NCBI RefSeq assembly: GCF_022340925.1
Contig: NZ_JAJDNA010000013.1
Location: 1-47,172 of the forward strand
Length of the DNA stretch: 47,172 bases
Source: Thiocapsa sp.
GTDB taxonomy: Bacteria > Pseudomonadota > Gammaproteobacteria > Chromatiales > Chromatiaceae
Reading direction: 5' to 3'
Part shown: piece after piece, positions 8,583-17,879 of the stretch
How positions within the stretch are numbered: the first letter of the stretch is position 1
Layout: the number at the start of each line of letters is the position of its first letter
Notes under the pieces: model-generated
The model's input: only the letters and a program-made list of their open reading frames with translations
What the model was told of the DNA's origin: nothing
Databases searched by the model: none
Made by a program: the position numbers and the translations under genes

Positions 8583-9737
8583 ATGGCCGAGAACCACGAC
8601 CCCCCAGTGCCTAGACCCAAAAAATCCGTTGCCCTGTCCGGTACACTAGCCGGCAACACCGCCGTCTGCACCGTGGGACGTACGGGCAACGACCTCCACT
8701 ATCGGGGCTATGACATCCTGGACTTTGCCGACCAGGCCGAGTTCGAGGAGATCGCCTACCTCCTGATCCACGCGCATCTGCCGACAGCTGCCGAGCTCGC
8801 GGCTTACAAGCGTGGGCTCCAATCATCCCGCGGGCTGCCCGCCGCGCTCAAGACCGCCCTGGAGCAGATCCCGCCGTCGGCGCATCCGATGGATGTGATG
8901 CGAACGGGCGTCTCGCTGCTCGGCACCCTGGAGCCGGAGCAGAATGACATGCCGGTGGCCGCCACCCGCGACATCGGGGACCGCTTGATCGCCAGTCTAG
9001 GCTCCATGCTCCTTTACTGGTATCACTTCGCCCACAACGGGCGACGTATCGAGGTCGAGACTGACGACGAATCGCTCGGCGGGCATTTCCTGCACCTTCT
9101 GCACGGGAAGGCACCTTCTGCCGAGTGGGTGCGGGCCATGCACACCTCTTTCATCCTCTATGCCGAGCACGAGTTGAATGCCTCGACCTTCGCCGCACGC
9201 GTCGTCGCGGGCACCCAGTCGGACATCTACTCCGCTGTCACAGGCGCGATCGGCGCGCTCCGCGGGCCGAAGCACGGCGGCGCAAACGAGGCCGCCTGCG
9301 CGATCCAGAGCCGCTATTCCAGCGCGGAAGAGGCAGAGGCGGACATCCGCGAGCGGGTCGGCCGCAAGGAGATCATCATCGGGTTCGGCCACCCCGTGTA
9401 CACCACAGGTGACCCACGGAACGGGGTCATCAAGTCGGTCGCACGGCGGCTTTCCGAGTCCAACCGGAACACACGCATGTTCGAGATCGCGGAACGCCTC
9501 GAGACGGTCATGTGGGACCTCAAGCACATGTTTCCGAACCTCGACTGGTTCTCCGCGGTGTCCTACGCCCAGATGGACATCCCCACGCCCTTGTTCACAC
9601 CGATCTTCGTCATCGCGCGGACCACGGGCTGGGTCGCCCACGTCATCGAACAACGCCTGGACGGCAAGATCATCCGACCCAGCGCCAACTATGTCGGACC
9701 CGAGAACCGGAGCTGGGTGCCGATCGAGAGGCGTTGA
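8583..9737 (+). CDS. prpC: 2-methylcitrate synthase
   Basis: PrpC condenses propionyl-CoA with oxaloacetate to 2-methylcitrate. The 384-residue protein is a citrate-synthase fold of the short bacterial type: AEHELNAST (His196), KHGGANEA (His231) and GFGHPVYT are the conserved catalytic/substrate-binding histidine motifs, and the C-terminal RPSANYVGP is typical for methylcitrate synthases. The open frame begins at 8445, but the ATG at 8583 has GGAG six bases upstream and starts at the family N-terminus. Neighbours prpB and prpD fix it as PrpC rather than the TCA-cycle citrate synthase. Confidence 0.94.
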   Translation: MAENHDPPVPRPKKSVALSGTLAGNTAVCTVGRTGNDLHYRGYDILDFADQAEFEEIAYLLIHAHLPTAAELAAYKRGLQSSRGLPAALKTALEQIPPSAHPMDVMRTGVSLLGTLEPEQNDMPVAATRDIGDRLIASLGSMLLYWYHFAHNGRRIEVETDDESLGGHFLHLLHGKAPSAEWVRAMHTSFILYAEHELNASTFAARVVAGTQSDIYSAVTGAIGALRGPKHGGANEAACAIQSRYSSAEEAEADIRERVGRKEIIIGFGHPVYTTGDPRNGVIKSVARRLSESNRNTRMFEIAERLETVMWDLKHMFPNLDWFSAVSYAQMDIPTPLFTPIFVIARTTGWVAHVIEQRLDGKIIRPSANYVGPENRSWVPIERR

Positions 9738-9971
9738 CCTGCCGCAGCCGCCAGGACGAGAGGCGCTTGGAGGAGCTGACACACGGGTTCCGGTCCGTCG
9801 CGATTCGTGGTTCATCGCGGGATCCGAGTGCCGGAGACCTGAGCTGGTGGCTTGTAGCCAAGGTACAGGCTGATTGATCGACCATCCTGGCCGAGAATCA
9901 GCGCGCATCCTGCCACGCATGGGAAGGGCTGGATTCTCCAGCGCTTGCTTACTCCCCCCGGAGAGCCTGCA

Positions 9972-11420
9972 ATGATCTCACACAGCGCCGACGCCAACCT
10001 CCGTCCACCCCCGGACCAGGAGCTGGTCGCGATCGCGGACTATGTCTCTGACTTCCGTATCGATTCGCAAGCGGCCGTCACCACAGCCAGACACTGCCTG
10101 ATGGACTCGTTGGGCTGCGCTCTGCTTGCGCTGCAGTATCCCGAGTGCACCAAGCATCTGGGTCCCATCGTTCCGGGCACTGCGGTCCCGAACGGTGCCC
10201 GTGTGCCCGGGACCCAGTTTGCGCTGGATCCGGTCAAGGCGGCCTGGGACATCGGCGCCATGGTTCGCTGGCTGGATTTCAACGACACCTGGCTCGCAGC
10301 GGAATGGGGACATCCCTCGGACAACCTCGGCGCCATCCTCGGCCTGGGAGACCATCTCTCGCGCAAGGCGGTCGCCAGCGGCGAAGCCCCGCTGACCATG
10401 AGCGATATCCTGCACGCCATGATCAAGGCTTATGAGATCCAAGGGGTCCTGGCGCTCGAGAACAGCTTCAATCGGGTCGGACTCGATCATGTCGTGCTGG
10501 TCAAGGTCGCCTCGGCGGCCGTCTCCGCGCACATGCTCGGTGCCGACAAGGACCGGGTCATCGACACCCTTTCCCACGCATGGGTCGACGGGCACGCGCT
10601 CCGAACCTATCGACACGCCCCCAACACCGGGTCACGCAAGTCCTGGGCGGCCGGCGATGCCGGCTCGCGTGCGGTGCGGCTCGCCATGATGGTCGACAAG
10701 GGTGAAATGGGCCTGCCTTCGGTTCTGACCGCCCCGCGGTGGGGCTTCTACGACGTGCTCTTCAGGGGCCATCGCTTCGCCGTCCAGCGCGGCTACGGCA
10801 GCTATGTGATGGAGAACATCCTGTTCAAGATCAGCTTCCCGGCCGAGTTCCACGCCCAGACCGCCGTGGAATGTGCCATGATCCTCCATCCCCGGGTCAA
10901 GGACCGCATCGAAGACATCGCGCGCATCGAGCTCACGACGCAGGAATCGGCCGTGCGCATCATCAGCAAGGAGGGGCCGCTCTACAATCCGGCCGACCGT
11001 GACCACTGTCTTCAGTACATGGTGGCCATCCCGCTGCTTTTCGGGCGTCTCACCGCAGATGACTACGAGGAGGCGGTCGCAGCCGACCCGCGAATCGATG
11101 CGCTGCGGACAAGGATGGTCGTGACCGAGGATCCGCGCTATACCGCTGACTACCTGGACCCGGACAGGCGTTCGATCGCCAATGCCATCCAGGTCTTCTT
11201 CACCGATGGCACGGGAACCGAGAAGATCGAGGTCGAATACCCGATCGGACACCGCCGCCGTCGCGCCGAGGGCATCCCACGCCTGGAGGTCAAGTTTCTC
11301 GCCGCGCTCAAGACCCGCTTCCCGAGGGGCCGGGCCCAGGACATCTACGAGCTTTGCCGGGACGAAGGGCGCCTGATGTCCACCCCGCTCAACCGCTTCA
11401 TGGATCTCTTCGTGATCTGA
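9972..11420 (+). CDS. prpD: 2-methylcitrate dehydratase
   Basis: PrpD dehydrates 2-methylcitrate to 2-methyl-cis-aconitate. The 482-residue product matches the MmgE/PrpD family, with LDFNDTW and an HPSDNLGA segment in the N-terminal half and [17 protein letters not shown]-like and YNPADRDHC segments further on. ATG 9972 has GGAG nine bases upstream; an ATG nine codons earlier lacks this. A 234-base gap separates it from prpC. No aconitase-type isomerase (acnB/acnD with prpF) or propionyl-CoA synthetase gene lies in the window, so re-hydration must use an enzyme encoded elsewhere. Confidence 0.94.
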   Translation: MISHSADANLRPPPDQELVAIADYVSDFRIDSQAAVTTARHCLMDSLGCALLALQYPECTKHLGPIVPGTAVPNGARVPGTQFALDPVKAAWDIGAMVRWLDFNDTWLAAEWGHPSDNLGAILGLGDHLSRKAVASGEAPLTMSDILHAMIKAYEIQGVLALENSFNRVGLDHVVLVKVASAAVSAHMLGADKDRVIDTLSHAWVDGHALRTYRHAPNTGSRKSWAAGDAGSRAVRLAMMVDKGEMGLPSVLTAPRWGFYDVLFRGHRFAVQRGYGSYVMENILFKISFPAEFHAQTAVECAMILHPRVKDRIEDIARIELTTQESAVRIISKEGPLYNPADRDHCLQYMVAIPLLFGRLTADDYEEAVAADPRIDALRTRMVVTEDPRYTADYLDPDRRSIANAIQVFFTDGTGTEKIEVEYPIGHRRRRAEGIPRLEVKFLAALKTRFPRGRAQDIYELCRDEGRLMSTPLNRFMDLFVI

Positions 11421-11528
11421 ATCCGCGCACCCCGGTGGACGAGCGCTGCGATTCACCGGGTACCGCTGGGTCCCGCCCATCGACCCATCCAGCGGGAGGA
11501 TCTGCCCCGCGGACGTGACCGGGAGCGA

Positions 11529-12299
11529 TCAGCGTGACTCTTGAAGTCGAAATCCCATGAGCTCAAGAACAACGCCCGTCACGGCGCCGCCGAGCAGCCC
11601 GCCCAGCAATCCTGGCGGAACCGCGCCGAGGACCTGGTCTGCCGCGTCCTGCGCCTGGCTGCCAAACGCGGCCGAGGTGGTCCCGCCGATGATCCAGATG
11701 CCCGCCCCGATCACAGCCGCGACGAGTCCGGCGACGACGGGGTCCGACAACGCCCCCGGAAACCAGCGCGCGCTTCGCGCGACCAGCCAGCGCTCGGACA
11801 TCTGGAAGAAGGTCCCGACCAGCGCCACGACGCCGGCAGACAGGACGAAGATGCTGGGCGCAGCCTCCGTCAGCGCAGACAGGACAGCGAGGATCCCGCC
11901 CGCCGTCAAACCGGCGATCAAGCCGGTGAGGGTCTCGGCAAGCGGCCGCCCTCCTCCAGTCACCATCCAGGCATAAAAGAGACCTGCGACCATGCCTACC
12001 CCGCCGGCCGTACCCGCAATCAGAATCAACTCGACATTCTGCCCGGTGACGATCAGGTAAGCGATGGATGCGAGGACCCCCGCCATGGCACCCACGAGCG
12101 CGACCGGCATGGCACTATAGAAGGCAGACGTGGTCGTCGCGGCGGCGGCGGCCGCGATCACAAGCGGGTGCCACCCCGACAGGCCGAGAATGCCCAAGAT
12201 CTGATAGAGACCCCCGAAGAGTGCGCCGAACAGAGCGCCAGCGAGCGCCCAGATGAACAGCGTCGTGATGACGGTGGTCGTGTTTTCCTTGGCTGGCAT
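11529..12299 (-). CDS. Polytopic membrane protein of unknown function
   Basis: I do not recognise this 256-residue protein. It is Gly/Ala-rich with about seven or eight predicted membrane segments (roughly residues 8-30, 43-80 as a pair, 88-112, 120-145, 150-170, 190-212 and 228-248), joined by short loops. The N-terminus MPAKENTTT is cytoplasmic-like. The frame opens 34 codons earlier, but ATG 12299 has GAGGGGAT just upstream. It ends 108 bases past the convergent prpD. Its upstream region is shared with the divergent unknown gene at 12519. No transporter signature or charged residues inside the membrane segments are obvious. Confidence 0.75.
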   Translation of the reverse strand: MPAKENTTTVITTLFIWALAGALFGALFGGLYQILGILGLSGWHPLVIAAAAAATTTSAFYSAMPVALVGAMAGVLASIAYLIVTGQNVELILIAGTAGGVGMVAGLFYAWMVTGGGRPLAETLTGLIAGLTAGGILAVLSALTEAAPSIFVLSAGVVALVGTFFQMSERWLVARSARWFPGALSDPVVAGLVAAVIGAGIWIIGGTTSAAFGSQAQDAADQVLGAVPPGLLGGLLGGAVTGVVLELMGFRLQESR

Positions 12300-12518
12300 A
12301 TCCCCTCGACAGGATGACTCTCGATCGGTGTCAGACAACACGATGCCGGCGACCGGCACCGAACGGCTAATAACGCAACCACTATAGCGTGGCACCTGCA
12401 CATAGCCGTGCGCAAGCTCCGGATCACGCGGGCACAGTTGCTCGGGTCATCTGTTATGCGTCTCCAACCCATCTTTACTCTACACTTGGCAGAGATTGAT
12501 CCGGTTGTCGACGCTGGC

Positions 12519-13499
12519 ATGTCCAAACAACTCTGCAACGGTACTCGACGTCTCATGCAAGGCGAGAGACGTGTGTTCTACGATGGCTACTGGATCAAGT
12601 ACTACGAGCCACCCGCCGATAGCCTCGAGACCAAGCGCGGCCTAATCCAGGCGCTCACCCGGCGACTGTTCAACCACGTTGAGCATGGAATCAACATTCC
12701 CGGTTGGCGGCTGAACGAGGCGCGCGCAGCATACGCGAGGGAAACCGACCCCGAGCGTAAGCGGGTGAACGGGGCGATGCTCGCAGGCGCGCTCTTCAAC
12801 CGGGCGGCCGACATCTTCACCTGCCTTGTTGATCTTCAATCCGCTGGGGTCGAGATCGCAGCGGACAACAGCCTCATGCGTGAATGCGGGCAGTGCCTGC
12901 TGGAGGCGCTGGATTTGGGAAAGATGGTCCGTCACCGGGGCGGGGATGAAGGCATCGATGAGCTTTGGGGCGAGCCCTTCAAGGCGTTCTCCATGACGAT
13001 CGAGGACTTCTACAGCAGCCGCTACCTCAAGATCGCCATGACCATGCGGGACATCGACCGCATCGCCGCAACGCTGAAAGAGACGTTCGCGCACAGCCGT
13101 CAGATCACCGAGGTCGACCCACGGATCGACGACCTGGCGCAAGCGGCCAAACGCAAATGTGAGATCCTCCGCACCGACCCGGCGGTCTTCGATGTCTGGC
13201 CGGCATTCGTGGTCGCGAGCGACCGGCTCGCTCGCATTGCGCCGTTGCTGCCGCCGGAGGCCAGTGGCGATGCGACGCGCGAGGCCATGGCCGGGATTCG
13301 GCTGCTACGCCAGGGGGCCGAGCTCATCAGCTTTCTCGTGCGTGCACGCGTCCCGATGCCGAAGAGCACGCGCGATTTCATCGACTGTTGTCATCAGTTT
13401 CGTCACACCTTCTTCGAGCTTCCGCGGCCCGACGGCGACGCGGGCTCGATGAGCCCATCGCAGGACGCATGCCCCAGAGATCATCTAGCTCGGGCATGA
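12519..13499 (+). CDS. Conserved-looking helical protein of unknown function
   Basis: A soluble, mostly alpha-helical protein of about 326 residues that I cannot assign. Notable segments are an aromatic stretch FYDGYWIKYYEPP near the N-terminus, a following RLFNHVEHGINIPGWR helix, a central helical block around GALFNRAADIF, and a C-terminal CCHQFRHTFFEL. There is no signal peptide, membrane segment or P-loop. Regular codon use with strong third-position GC supports coding. The start is uncertain: the frame is open from a GTG at 12408, with ATGs at 12456, 12519 and 12555, none with a clear ribosome binding site. It is followed by the hydrolase gene 35 bases on and is likely co-transcribed with it. 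Confidence 0.72.
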   Translation: MSKQLCNGTRRLMQGERRVFYDGYWIKYYEPPADSLETKRGLIQALTRRLFNHVEHGINIPGWRLNEARAAYARETDPERKRVNGAMLAGALFNRAADIFTCLVDLQSAGVEIAADNSLMRECGQCLLEALDLGKMVRHRGGDEGIDELWGEPFKAFSMTIEDFYSSRYLKIAMTMRDIDRIAATLKETFAHSRQITEVDPRIDDLAQAAKRKCEILRTDPAVFDVWPAFVVASDRLARIAPLLPPEASGDATREAMAGIRLLRQGAELISFLVRARVPMPKSTRDFIDCCHQFRHTFFELPRPDGDAGSMSPSQDACPRDHLARA

Positions 13500-13534
13500 G
13501 GATGGTCATCTAGCGATCCGGCGAGGCGCGCGCG

Positions 13535-14137
13535 GTGCTGGTTTATTTCCACGGGCTCAATAGCTCGAGCCGCTCTCTCAAGGCCCAGCGCCTCCGAGAA
13601 CGATTGAAACCGCATCGCGTGGTCGCGATCGACTATCCGGCCCACCGCCCCGGCGATGCGGTCGCGCGACTGTCGGTTTTCCTCTCGGGGCTTCTCTCGC
13701 GGCAGCCCGCGATCGAGCCAGCTCTGGTGGGTAGCTCCATGGGCGGCTTCTATGCGCAGTATCTGGCCCGACGATTCCGATTCTCGCACGTCTATCTGAT
13801 CAACCCCGCACTCACGCCGTGGAGCCTGTTCAGAACACGCATCGGCGAGGCCATGACCACCGCAGACGGCGAACCTTATCTGGTGAGCGAGGCCCTGATC
13901 GACAGCACCCGCGCCTACGCGGTGGCGAATCCATGCGATGGCGTAACCACCACCCTCTTTCTGGATCGCGGCGATGAGGTCATCGACTACCGCATCGCTG
14001 AGCGTCTCTATGCTGACTGCGGTCGCCTGATGATCTGGGACGATGGCGACCATGCCTTCCAGCACCTTGACGAGGCGATCGAGACGATTCGCCGGCAGCT
14101 CGATGCCTTTGACCAACCTCGGGACCAATCCGCATAA
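13535..14137 (+). CDS. YqiA-like alpha/beta-hydrolase (UPF0227 type esterase)
   Basis: A 200-residue minimal alpha/beta-hydrolase. The catalytic triad is readable: Ser68 in the nucleophile elbow GSSMGG, Asp147 in DRGDEVI, and His173 in GDHAF. FHGLNSS at residues 5-11 gives the oxyanion region. Size and motif order match YqiA/YcfP-type small esterases, whose natural substrates are not settled. The start is a GTG at 13535 with GAGG about eight bases upstream. It follows the unknown gene at 12519-13499 closely and converges on the TraB-family gene. Confidence 0.85.
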   Translation: MLVYFHGLNSSSRSLKAQRLRERLKPHRVVAIDYPAHRPGDAVARLSVFLSGLLSRQPAIEPALVGSSMGGFYAQYLARRFRFSHVYLINPALTPWSLFRTRIGEAMTTADGEPYLVSEALIDSTRAYAVANPCDGVTTTLFLDRGDEVIDYRIAERLYADCGRLMIWDDGDHAFQHLDEAIETIRRQLDAFDQPRDQSA

Positions 14138-14230
14138 GCCGGATTGCCAGCCTGCAATGACAGACACGCGGCGCGCTCGGGGACGCTTGGGCGAACGAGG
14201 GTCCATCGTTTCAGGTCGTCGACCGGGTCA

Positions 14231-15436
14231 TCATGAAACCCCGGCGTGGAACAACTGGTCGACGATGTGGAAGCCGGCCACATAGGTGCCGACACCCGAG
14301 CCCAAGGTGCTGAGCAGGAACACCAGGAAGACCCTTGCGACGCGGTTACGCCACCAGCCGCGCCAGGTCAAGACATCGTGCCGCAGGCGGTTGAAATCAC
14401 CGACCCGAGGTTTTCGCATCGACAGCTCAACCGCTCCGGCGACCATTCCTGCACCGATGGTCGGATTTAACGAGGTCAACGGCGCGGCGAAAAACGCGGA
14501 AGCGACCGTAAGCGGGTGGCCGCCGGCGATCAGCGCGCCCATGGCGGAGAGTCCGCCGTTGATAATGACCCATGCGGCGACCAGGCCCCACCCCAAGCCG
14601 GTGTTCTGCGCAAAGCCGAACCCGAACCCGCAGAGGATCAGCACGACGAGTCCCCACGCGAGGAACCTCGGCCAACGGCTTGGCCTGGCGACCCGCTCCA
14701 GCTCGCGGGTCACCGCAACGGGGTTCTCGTGGTCCTGCTCCAGATAGGCGGCGATACCCTTGAGGTGTCCCACGCCAACCACGGCCAGGACGCGCTTCGC
14801 GCCGCTCCTTGCGGATTCGCTGCGCAATCTCGCGGCCATATAGCGATCGCGCTCGTCGATCAATGGAACGTAAAGGTCCCGTCGATCCTGAGCGAACTCG
14901 GCGAAGGTGGTTTCCAGCACGTCGCCTTCCTTGAGGCGCTCGATCTCCTCTTCGCTGACCTCGTCCGCGGTCAGCATGGCCGCAATCAGACCGGTAAAAA
15001 GCGTGTAGCGCTTCCACCAGCTCAGATTTGCGGAGATTCGCTTCAGGGTGATGCCGATATCGCGATCGATCAGGAACACGGGCAGGCCCAACTCGTTGGC
15101 CACCCGCACAGCTGCACGCTGCTCGGCACCCGGCTCGATTCCAAACTGATCGGCCAGACGCTGCTGATACGCAGACAAGGCCAGACTCGCGACCACCATG
15201 GCGACGCGCCGCTGCCGAATGACTGAGAAAAGATCCATCTGAGACAGCGCTTTAGGATCCATCAATGCGGTGAAACGGCTACGGCACAGCTCCACCGCCA
15301 CGGCGTCGTAATCGCCGCTCTGTAGAAGCTGATGGACCTCTTCTTCGCTGGCGCGTGAGACATGCGCGGTCCCAAGGAGCGTGAGCCGCGTCTCCGCGAG
15401 GTCGAGCTCGAGCTTCGGTTCGATGGATTCAGGCAT
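14231..15436 (-). CDS. TraB-family protein with C-terminal membrane domain
   Basis: The 401-residue protein has an N-terminal TraB/PrgY-like domain with the GTAHVS motif (residues 22-27), VAVELCRSRF (47-55) and GVGHLKG (221-227), followed by about four membrane segments (roughly 258-275, 282-305, 310-335 and 368-388). The conserved His and Glu residues resemble those of the TIKI/TraB metalloprotease-like superfamily; PrgY of enterococci is the best-studied member and lowers pheromone activity. No substrate can be proposed from the sequence. It is convergent with the hydrolase gene at its 3-prime end and has a 458-base upstream region. Confidence 0.85.
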   Translation of the reverse strand: MPESIEPKLELDLAETRLTLLGTAHVSRASEEEVHQLLQSGDYDAVAVELCRSRFTALMDPKALSQMDLFSVIRQRRVAMVVASLALSAYQQRLADQFGIEPGAEQRAAVRVANELGLPVFLIDRDIGITLKRISANLSWWKRYTLFTGLIAAMLTADEVSEEEIERLKEGDVLETTFAEFAQDRRDLYVPLIDERDRYMAARLRSESARSGAKRVLAVVGVGHLKGIAAYLEQDHENPVAVTRELERVARPSRWPRFLAWGLVVLILCGFGFGFAQNTGLGWGLVAAWVIINGGLSAMGALIAGGHPLTVASAFFAAPLTSLNPTIGAGMVAGAVELSMRKPRVGDFNRLRHDVLTWRGWWRNRVARVFLVFLLSTLGSGVGTYVAGFHIVDQLFHAGVS

Positions 15437-15894
15437 GAGCGAAAGAGTCGATCGAGGCCAGGCGGGGCGAAGGCGCGAATGATACCCCAGGAATGCGACT
15501 GCGGCTGACCGGGCGCCTGCCCGGCAAGAAAACCCGCGGCGCTACGGTGGTTTCCGAGACAGGCGCCTGAATCTTCAGCCGGGTCTTGAAGCCCTTCTCA
15601 CACCCCTTGCTGGCTGCCCGGGCAGGGAGAGACCGCTCAGAGGCTGTCCACCGGCCACTGATCGCGACGTCGACATTGGTCGTGGACCGACGTTCACTTA
15701 TGATAAGCCCAGGCAGGGACTCCATCATCGGGATGCATATGACAGACTCGGGAGAGCAATCGGTTCGAGTGCCTCGTTGCGCTTGCAAGCGCAGGAAGCA
15801 ATCCGCGGTCAATCCGCCAGGGAGGCCGGAATCCGGCGCCATTGATGGTCGCTGGCAGCAGGCTCAGCGCAGCGGGACAAAGCGCAATTCCCGA
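15437..15894. other. 458-base region between TraB-family and lipoprotein genes
   Basis: This holds the minus-strand upstream region of the TraB-family gene and the plus-strand upstream region of the lipoprotein gene. It includes a perfect 10-base palindrome CAGGCGCCTG (15560-15569), whose last eight bases also occur at 15512-15519, and a promoter-like pair at 15676-15704. The lipoprotein frame is open back to 15586 with ATGs at 15733 and 15739, but the amino acids before residue 104 of that frame look non-coding. I see no RNA gene. Confidence 0.5.
15676..15704 (+). promoter_or_regulatory. Candidate sigma-70 promoter for lipoprotein/AI-2E genes
   Basis: TTGGTC (15676-15681) and TATGAT (15699-15704) are separated by 17 bases. 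The -10 is good and the -35 matches consensus at three positions. The pair would give a leader of roughly 180 bases to the lipoprotein start. Confidence 0.4.
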
Positions 15895-16326
15895 GTGGCG
15901 GGCCAGCTTGGCCGAACCCAGAGTCTGCTCTGGGTGCTGCTCGTCTCCGTCCTGAGTGTCGGCTGCGCGATGGTTGAGAAGGATCGGCGGGCCTTGGGGC
16001 TGGAGGCCGCTACGACCGGCTATCAGTCGGCACTCCGTTGGGGCTACTACGAGACGGCATTCGGCTTCCTTCATCCGGATCAGCGAAAGGACCTGGAGCG
16101 ACCGGAGGCCCTCGACGGCCTGCGCATCACTGGGTACGACGTGGTCCAGCCGCCGGTCATGCAGGACGACGACACGGCCAGCCAGATCGTCGTCATCGAC
16201 TATCTTTTCGAGGATGCCCAGGTCGTTAGGCGGCTTACCGATCGTCAGGTCTGGCGCTGGGACGACCAGCTCAAGAGCTGGTGGCTCGACTCCGGCTTGC
16301 CTCGGTTCGAGTCGGACCCAGGCTGA
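15895..16326 (+). CDS. Putative lipoprotein
   Basis: The product is a predicted 143-residue secreted lipoprotein. From the GTG at 15895 it has a short polar start, a hydrophobic core (LLWVLLVSVLSV) and Cys24 in a lipobox-like LSVGC, then a domain with an aromatic YYETAFGFLHP motif and a Trp-rich C-terminus (WRWDDQ, SWWLD). The function is unknown. Earlier in-frame ATGs would put more than 70 residues ahead of the signal segment, which is unlikely for a lipoprotein, so I use the GTG although its ribosome binding site is weak. The AI-2E-family gene starts 23 bases after the stop, so the two are probably one operon. Confidence 0.7.
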   Translation: MAGQLGRTQSLLWVLLVSVLSVGCAMVEKDRRALGLEAATTGYQSALRWGYYETAFGFLHPDQRKDLERPEALDGLRITGYDVVQPPVMQDDDTASQIVVIDYLFEDAQVVRRLTDRQVWRWDDQLKSWWLDSGLPRFESDPG

Positions 16327-16349
16327 GACCAGACGCGTCGCGCCCGCCC

Positions 16350-17417
16350 ATGAGCTCCGATCTCGGATTCAGCCCCGCCGCACGTTTCCTCGTGGTCGCC
16401 GGTGCATCCGTGATTCTCGTCGCCGGGATGCGGGCGGCATCCTCCCTGATCACCCCATTCCTGCTCGCGGTCTTCATCGCCGTGATCGCGACCCCTCCGT
16501 TGCGTGACCTGCGCCGACGAGGCGTGCCGAATTGGGCGGCGATGTTTCTGGTCGTTCTCGTGATTGCCGGCATCGGCAGCGTCTTCGCGATCATGATCGC
16601 GGGCTCGCTGGACGGCTTCAAGGCGAGCCTGCCCGGCTATCAGGAGCGGATAAAGATGCTCATCGGCGACCTCGCCGGATGGCTCGACGGGATCGGCATC
16701 CACACCTCGCGTGAAGCGCTACAGGCGTATGTGGATCCGGCCAGGGTCCTGGGGATGGCGGGCGAGCTCGTCTCGGGGCTCAGCGGAGTCCTCGCCAATG
16801 CCTTTCTCATCTTGCTCACGGTGGTCTTCATCCTGCTTGAAGCATCCGGCCTGCCGGCCAAGCTGCGCGCTGCGCTCAAATCCCCGGAGGTGTCCACCGA
16901 ACGGCTGCAGGACGTGCTGGACAGCATCAATCGGTATATGGCCATCAAGAGCCTGACCAGCCTGGGAACTGGTGCGGCGCTCTGGGTTTGGCTCTCCATC
17001 TTCCGGGTCGACTTCGCGATCCTCTGGGCCTTGCTCGCCTCTCTGCTGAACTTCGTCCCCACGATTGGCTCAATGCTCGCTGCGATTCCCGCGGTATTGC
17101 TCGCCCTCGTGCAGATCGATGTCCAGACAGCCGTGCTCGTGGCCATCGGTTATCTGATCGTCAACACGCTGATCGGGAGCATCCTGGAGCCCAGGATCAT
17201 GGGACAGGGACTCGGCCTTTCCACGCTGGTCGTATTCGTTTCACTGGTCTTCTGGGGTTGGGTGCTCGGACCGGTGGGGATGTTTCTCTCTGTCCCTCTC
17301 ACCATGTGTCTCAAGATCGCGCTGGACGCCAACCCCCAGACCAGGCCAATCGCCATCATGCTGGGTCCGGAGGTGCGAGAACCGCAAGAGAATCGATCGC
17401 CTCCGCCCGCCGGCTGA
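16350..17417 (+). CDS. AI-2E family transporter (PerM/TqsA type)
   Basis: The 355-residue membrane protein has the AI-2E/PerM layout: paired helices near the N-terminus, a soluble loop (about residues 90-140), then a long helical block holding LNFVPTIGSMLAAIP and a C-terminal EPRIMGQGLGLSTLVVF with a final VGMFLSVPLT helix. These C-terminal motifs define the family. Members include TqsA, which exports autoinducer-2, and Na/H antiporter-like proteins, so the substrate is not certain. ATG 16350 begins shortly before the first membrane helix. It follows the lipoprotein gene by 23 bases and ends at a strong hairpin. Confidence 0.9.
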   Translation: MSSDLGFSPAARFLVVAGASVILVAGMRAASSLITPFLLAVFIAVIATPPLRDLRRRGVPNWAAMFLVVLVIAGIGSVFAIMIAGSLDGFKASLPGYQERIKMLIGDLAGWLDGIGIHTSREALQAYVDPARVLGMAGELVSGLSGVLANAFLILLTVVFILLEASGLPAKLRAALKSPEVSTERLQDVLDSINRYMAIKSLTSLGTGAALWVWLSIFRVDFAILWALLASLLNFVPTIGSMLAAIPAVLLALVQIDVQTAVLVAIGYLIVNTLIGSILEPRIMGQGLGLSTLVVFVSLVFWGWVLGPVGMFLSVPLTMCLKIALDANPQTRPIAIMLGPEVREPQENRSPPPAG

Positions 17418-17449
17418 CCGCCTGCGATCCGCCCACTGCGACCCAGCGC

Positions 17450-17490
17450 TGCATGTGGCGCCCGCCCGCGATGGCCGGGCGCCAAATGCA
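17450..17490. terminator. Bidirectional hairpin between convergent genes
   Basis: A near-perfect stem lies between the AI-2E gene and the convergent lipoprotein gene: TGCAT and TGGCGCCCG (17450-17464) pair with CGGGCGCCA and ATGCA (17476-17490), with one A/G mismatch and an 11-base loop. It starts two bases past the lipoprotein stop. The T tract is weak (GCTTATT on the plus side), so termination strength is uncertain. Confidence 0.6.
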
Positions 17491-17492
17491 GC

Positions 17493-17879
17493 TTATTCAC
17501 CGGAGAACATCGCCTCGAGGCGGTCGATCTCATCACGGAGCTGATCGGGAAGCGAATCCTTCATGGCAACCAGTTTGTCCATCAAGTCCCGAGCGATGTC
17601 CTTGTTGTCTTGAGCCAAGAAATCCTTCACTTCCTGGATCATCTCCTTGGCCTCGTCGATCGCCGCAGAGCCAGCCTCCGATGCCGACTCTGCCATGGCA
17701 GAAACCCCCTCACCAGCCCGCTCGGTGGCATCCTTGGCCGTTTCGACGGCCTGATCCACCGCGCTTGGCTCCTCGCTCGGCGCCGCTGCCTCCTCGACAG
17801 GTGCTTGATCTTGGCCACAGGACCCAAGGCCGAGCGCGGCGCATGACACGATGATGCTGAAGAGAACCCGTCGCGTCAT
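17493..17879 (-). CDS. Small helical lipoprotein
   Basis: A 128-residue protein with a short signal peptide and lipobox LGSC (lipidated Cys at residue 21). The mature part is acidic and Ala-rich at first (PVEEAAAPSEEPS), then a long amphipathic helix with repeated 11-residue-like units (KDATERAGEG, AESASEAG, IDEAKEMIQEV) similar in style to apolipoprotein/LEA-like helices. The function is unknown; an envelope-spanning or membrane-surface role is only a guess. ATG 17879 has GGAG about nine bases upstream, and the longer frame is not coding. Confidence 0.8.
   Translation of the reverse strand: MTRRVLFSIIVSCAALGLGSCGQDQAPVEEAAAPSEEPSAVDQAVETAKDATERAGEGVSAMAESASEAGSAAIDEAKEMIQEVKDFLAQDNKDIARDLMDKLVAMKDSLPDQLRDEIDRLEAMFSGE

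Noticed and set aside
15760..15780. tRNA-like GGTTCGAGTGCC stretch
   Set aside because: No acceptor, D or anticodon stems can be formed around it; not a tRNA gene.
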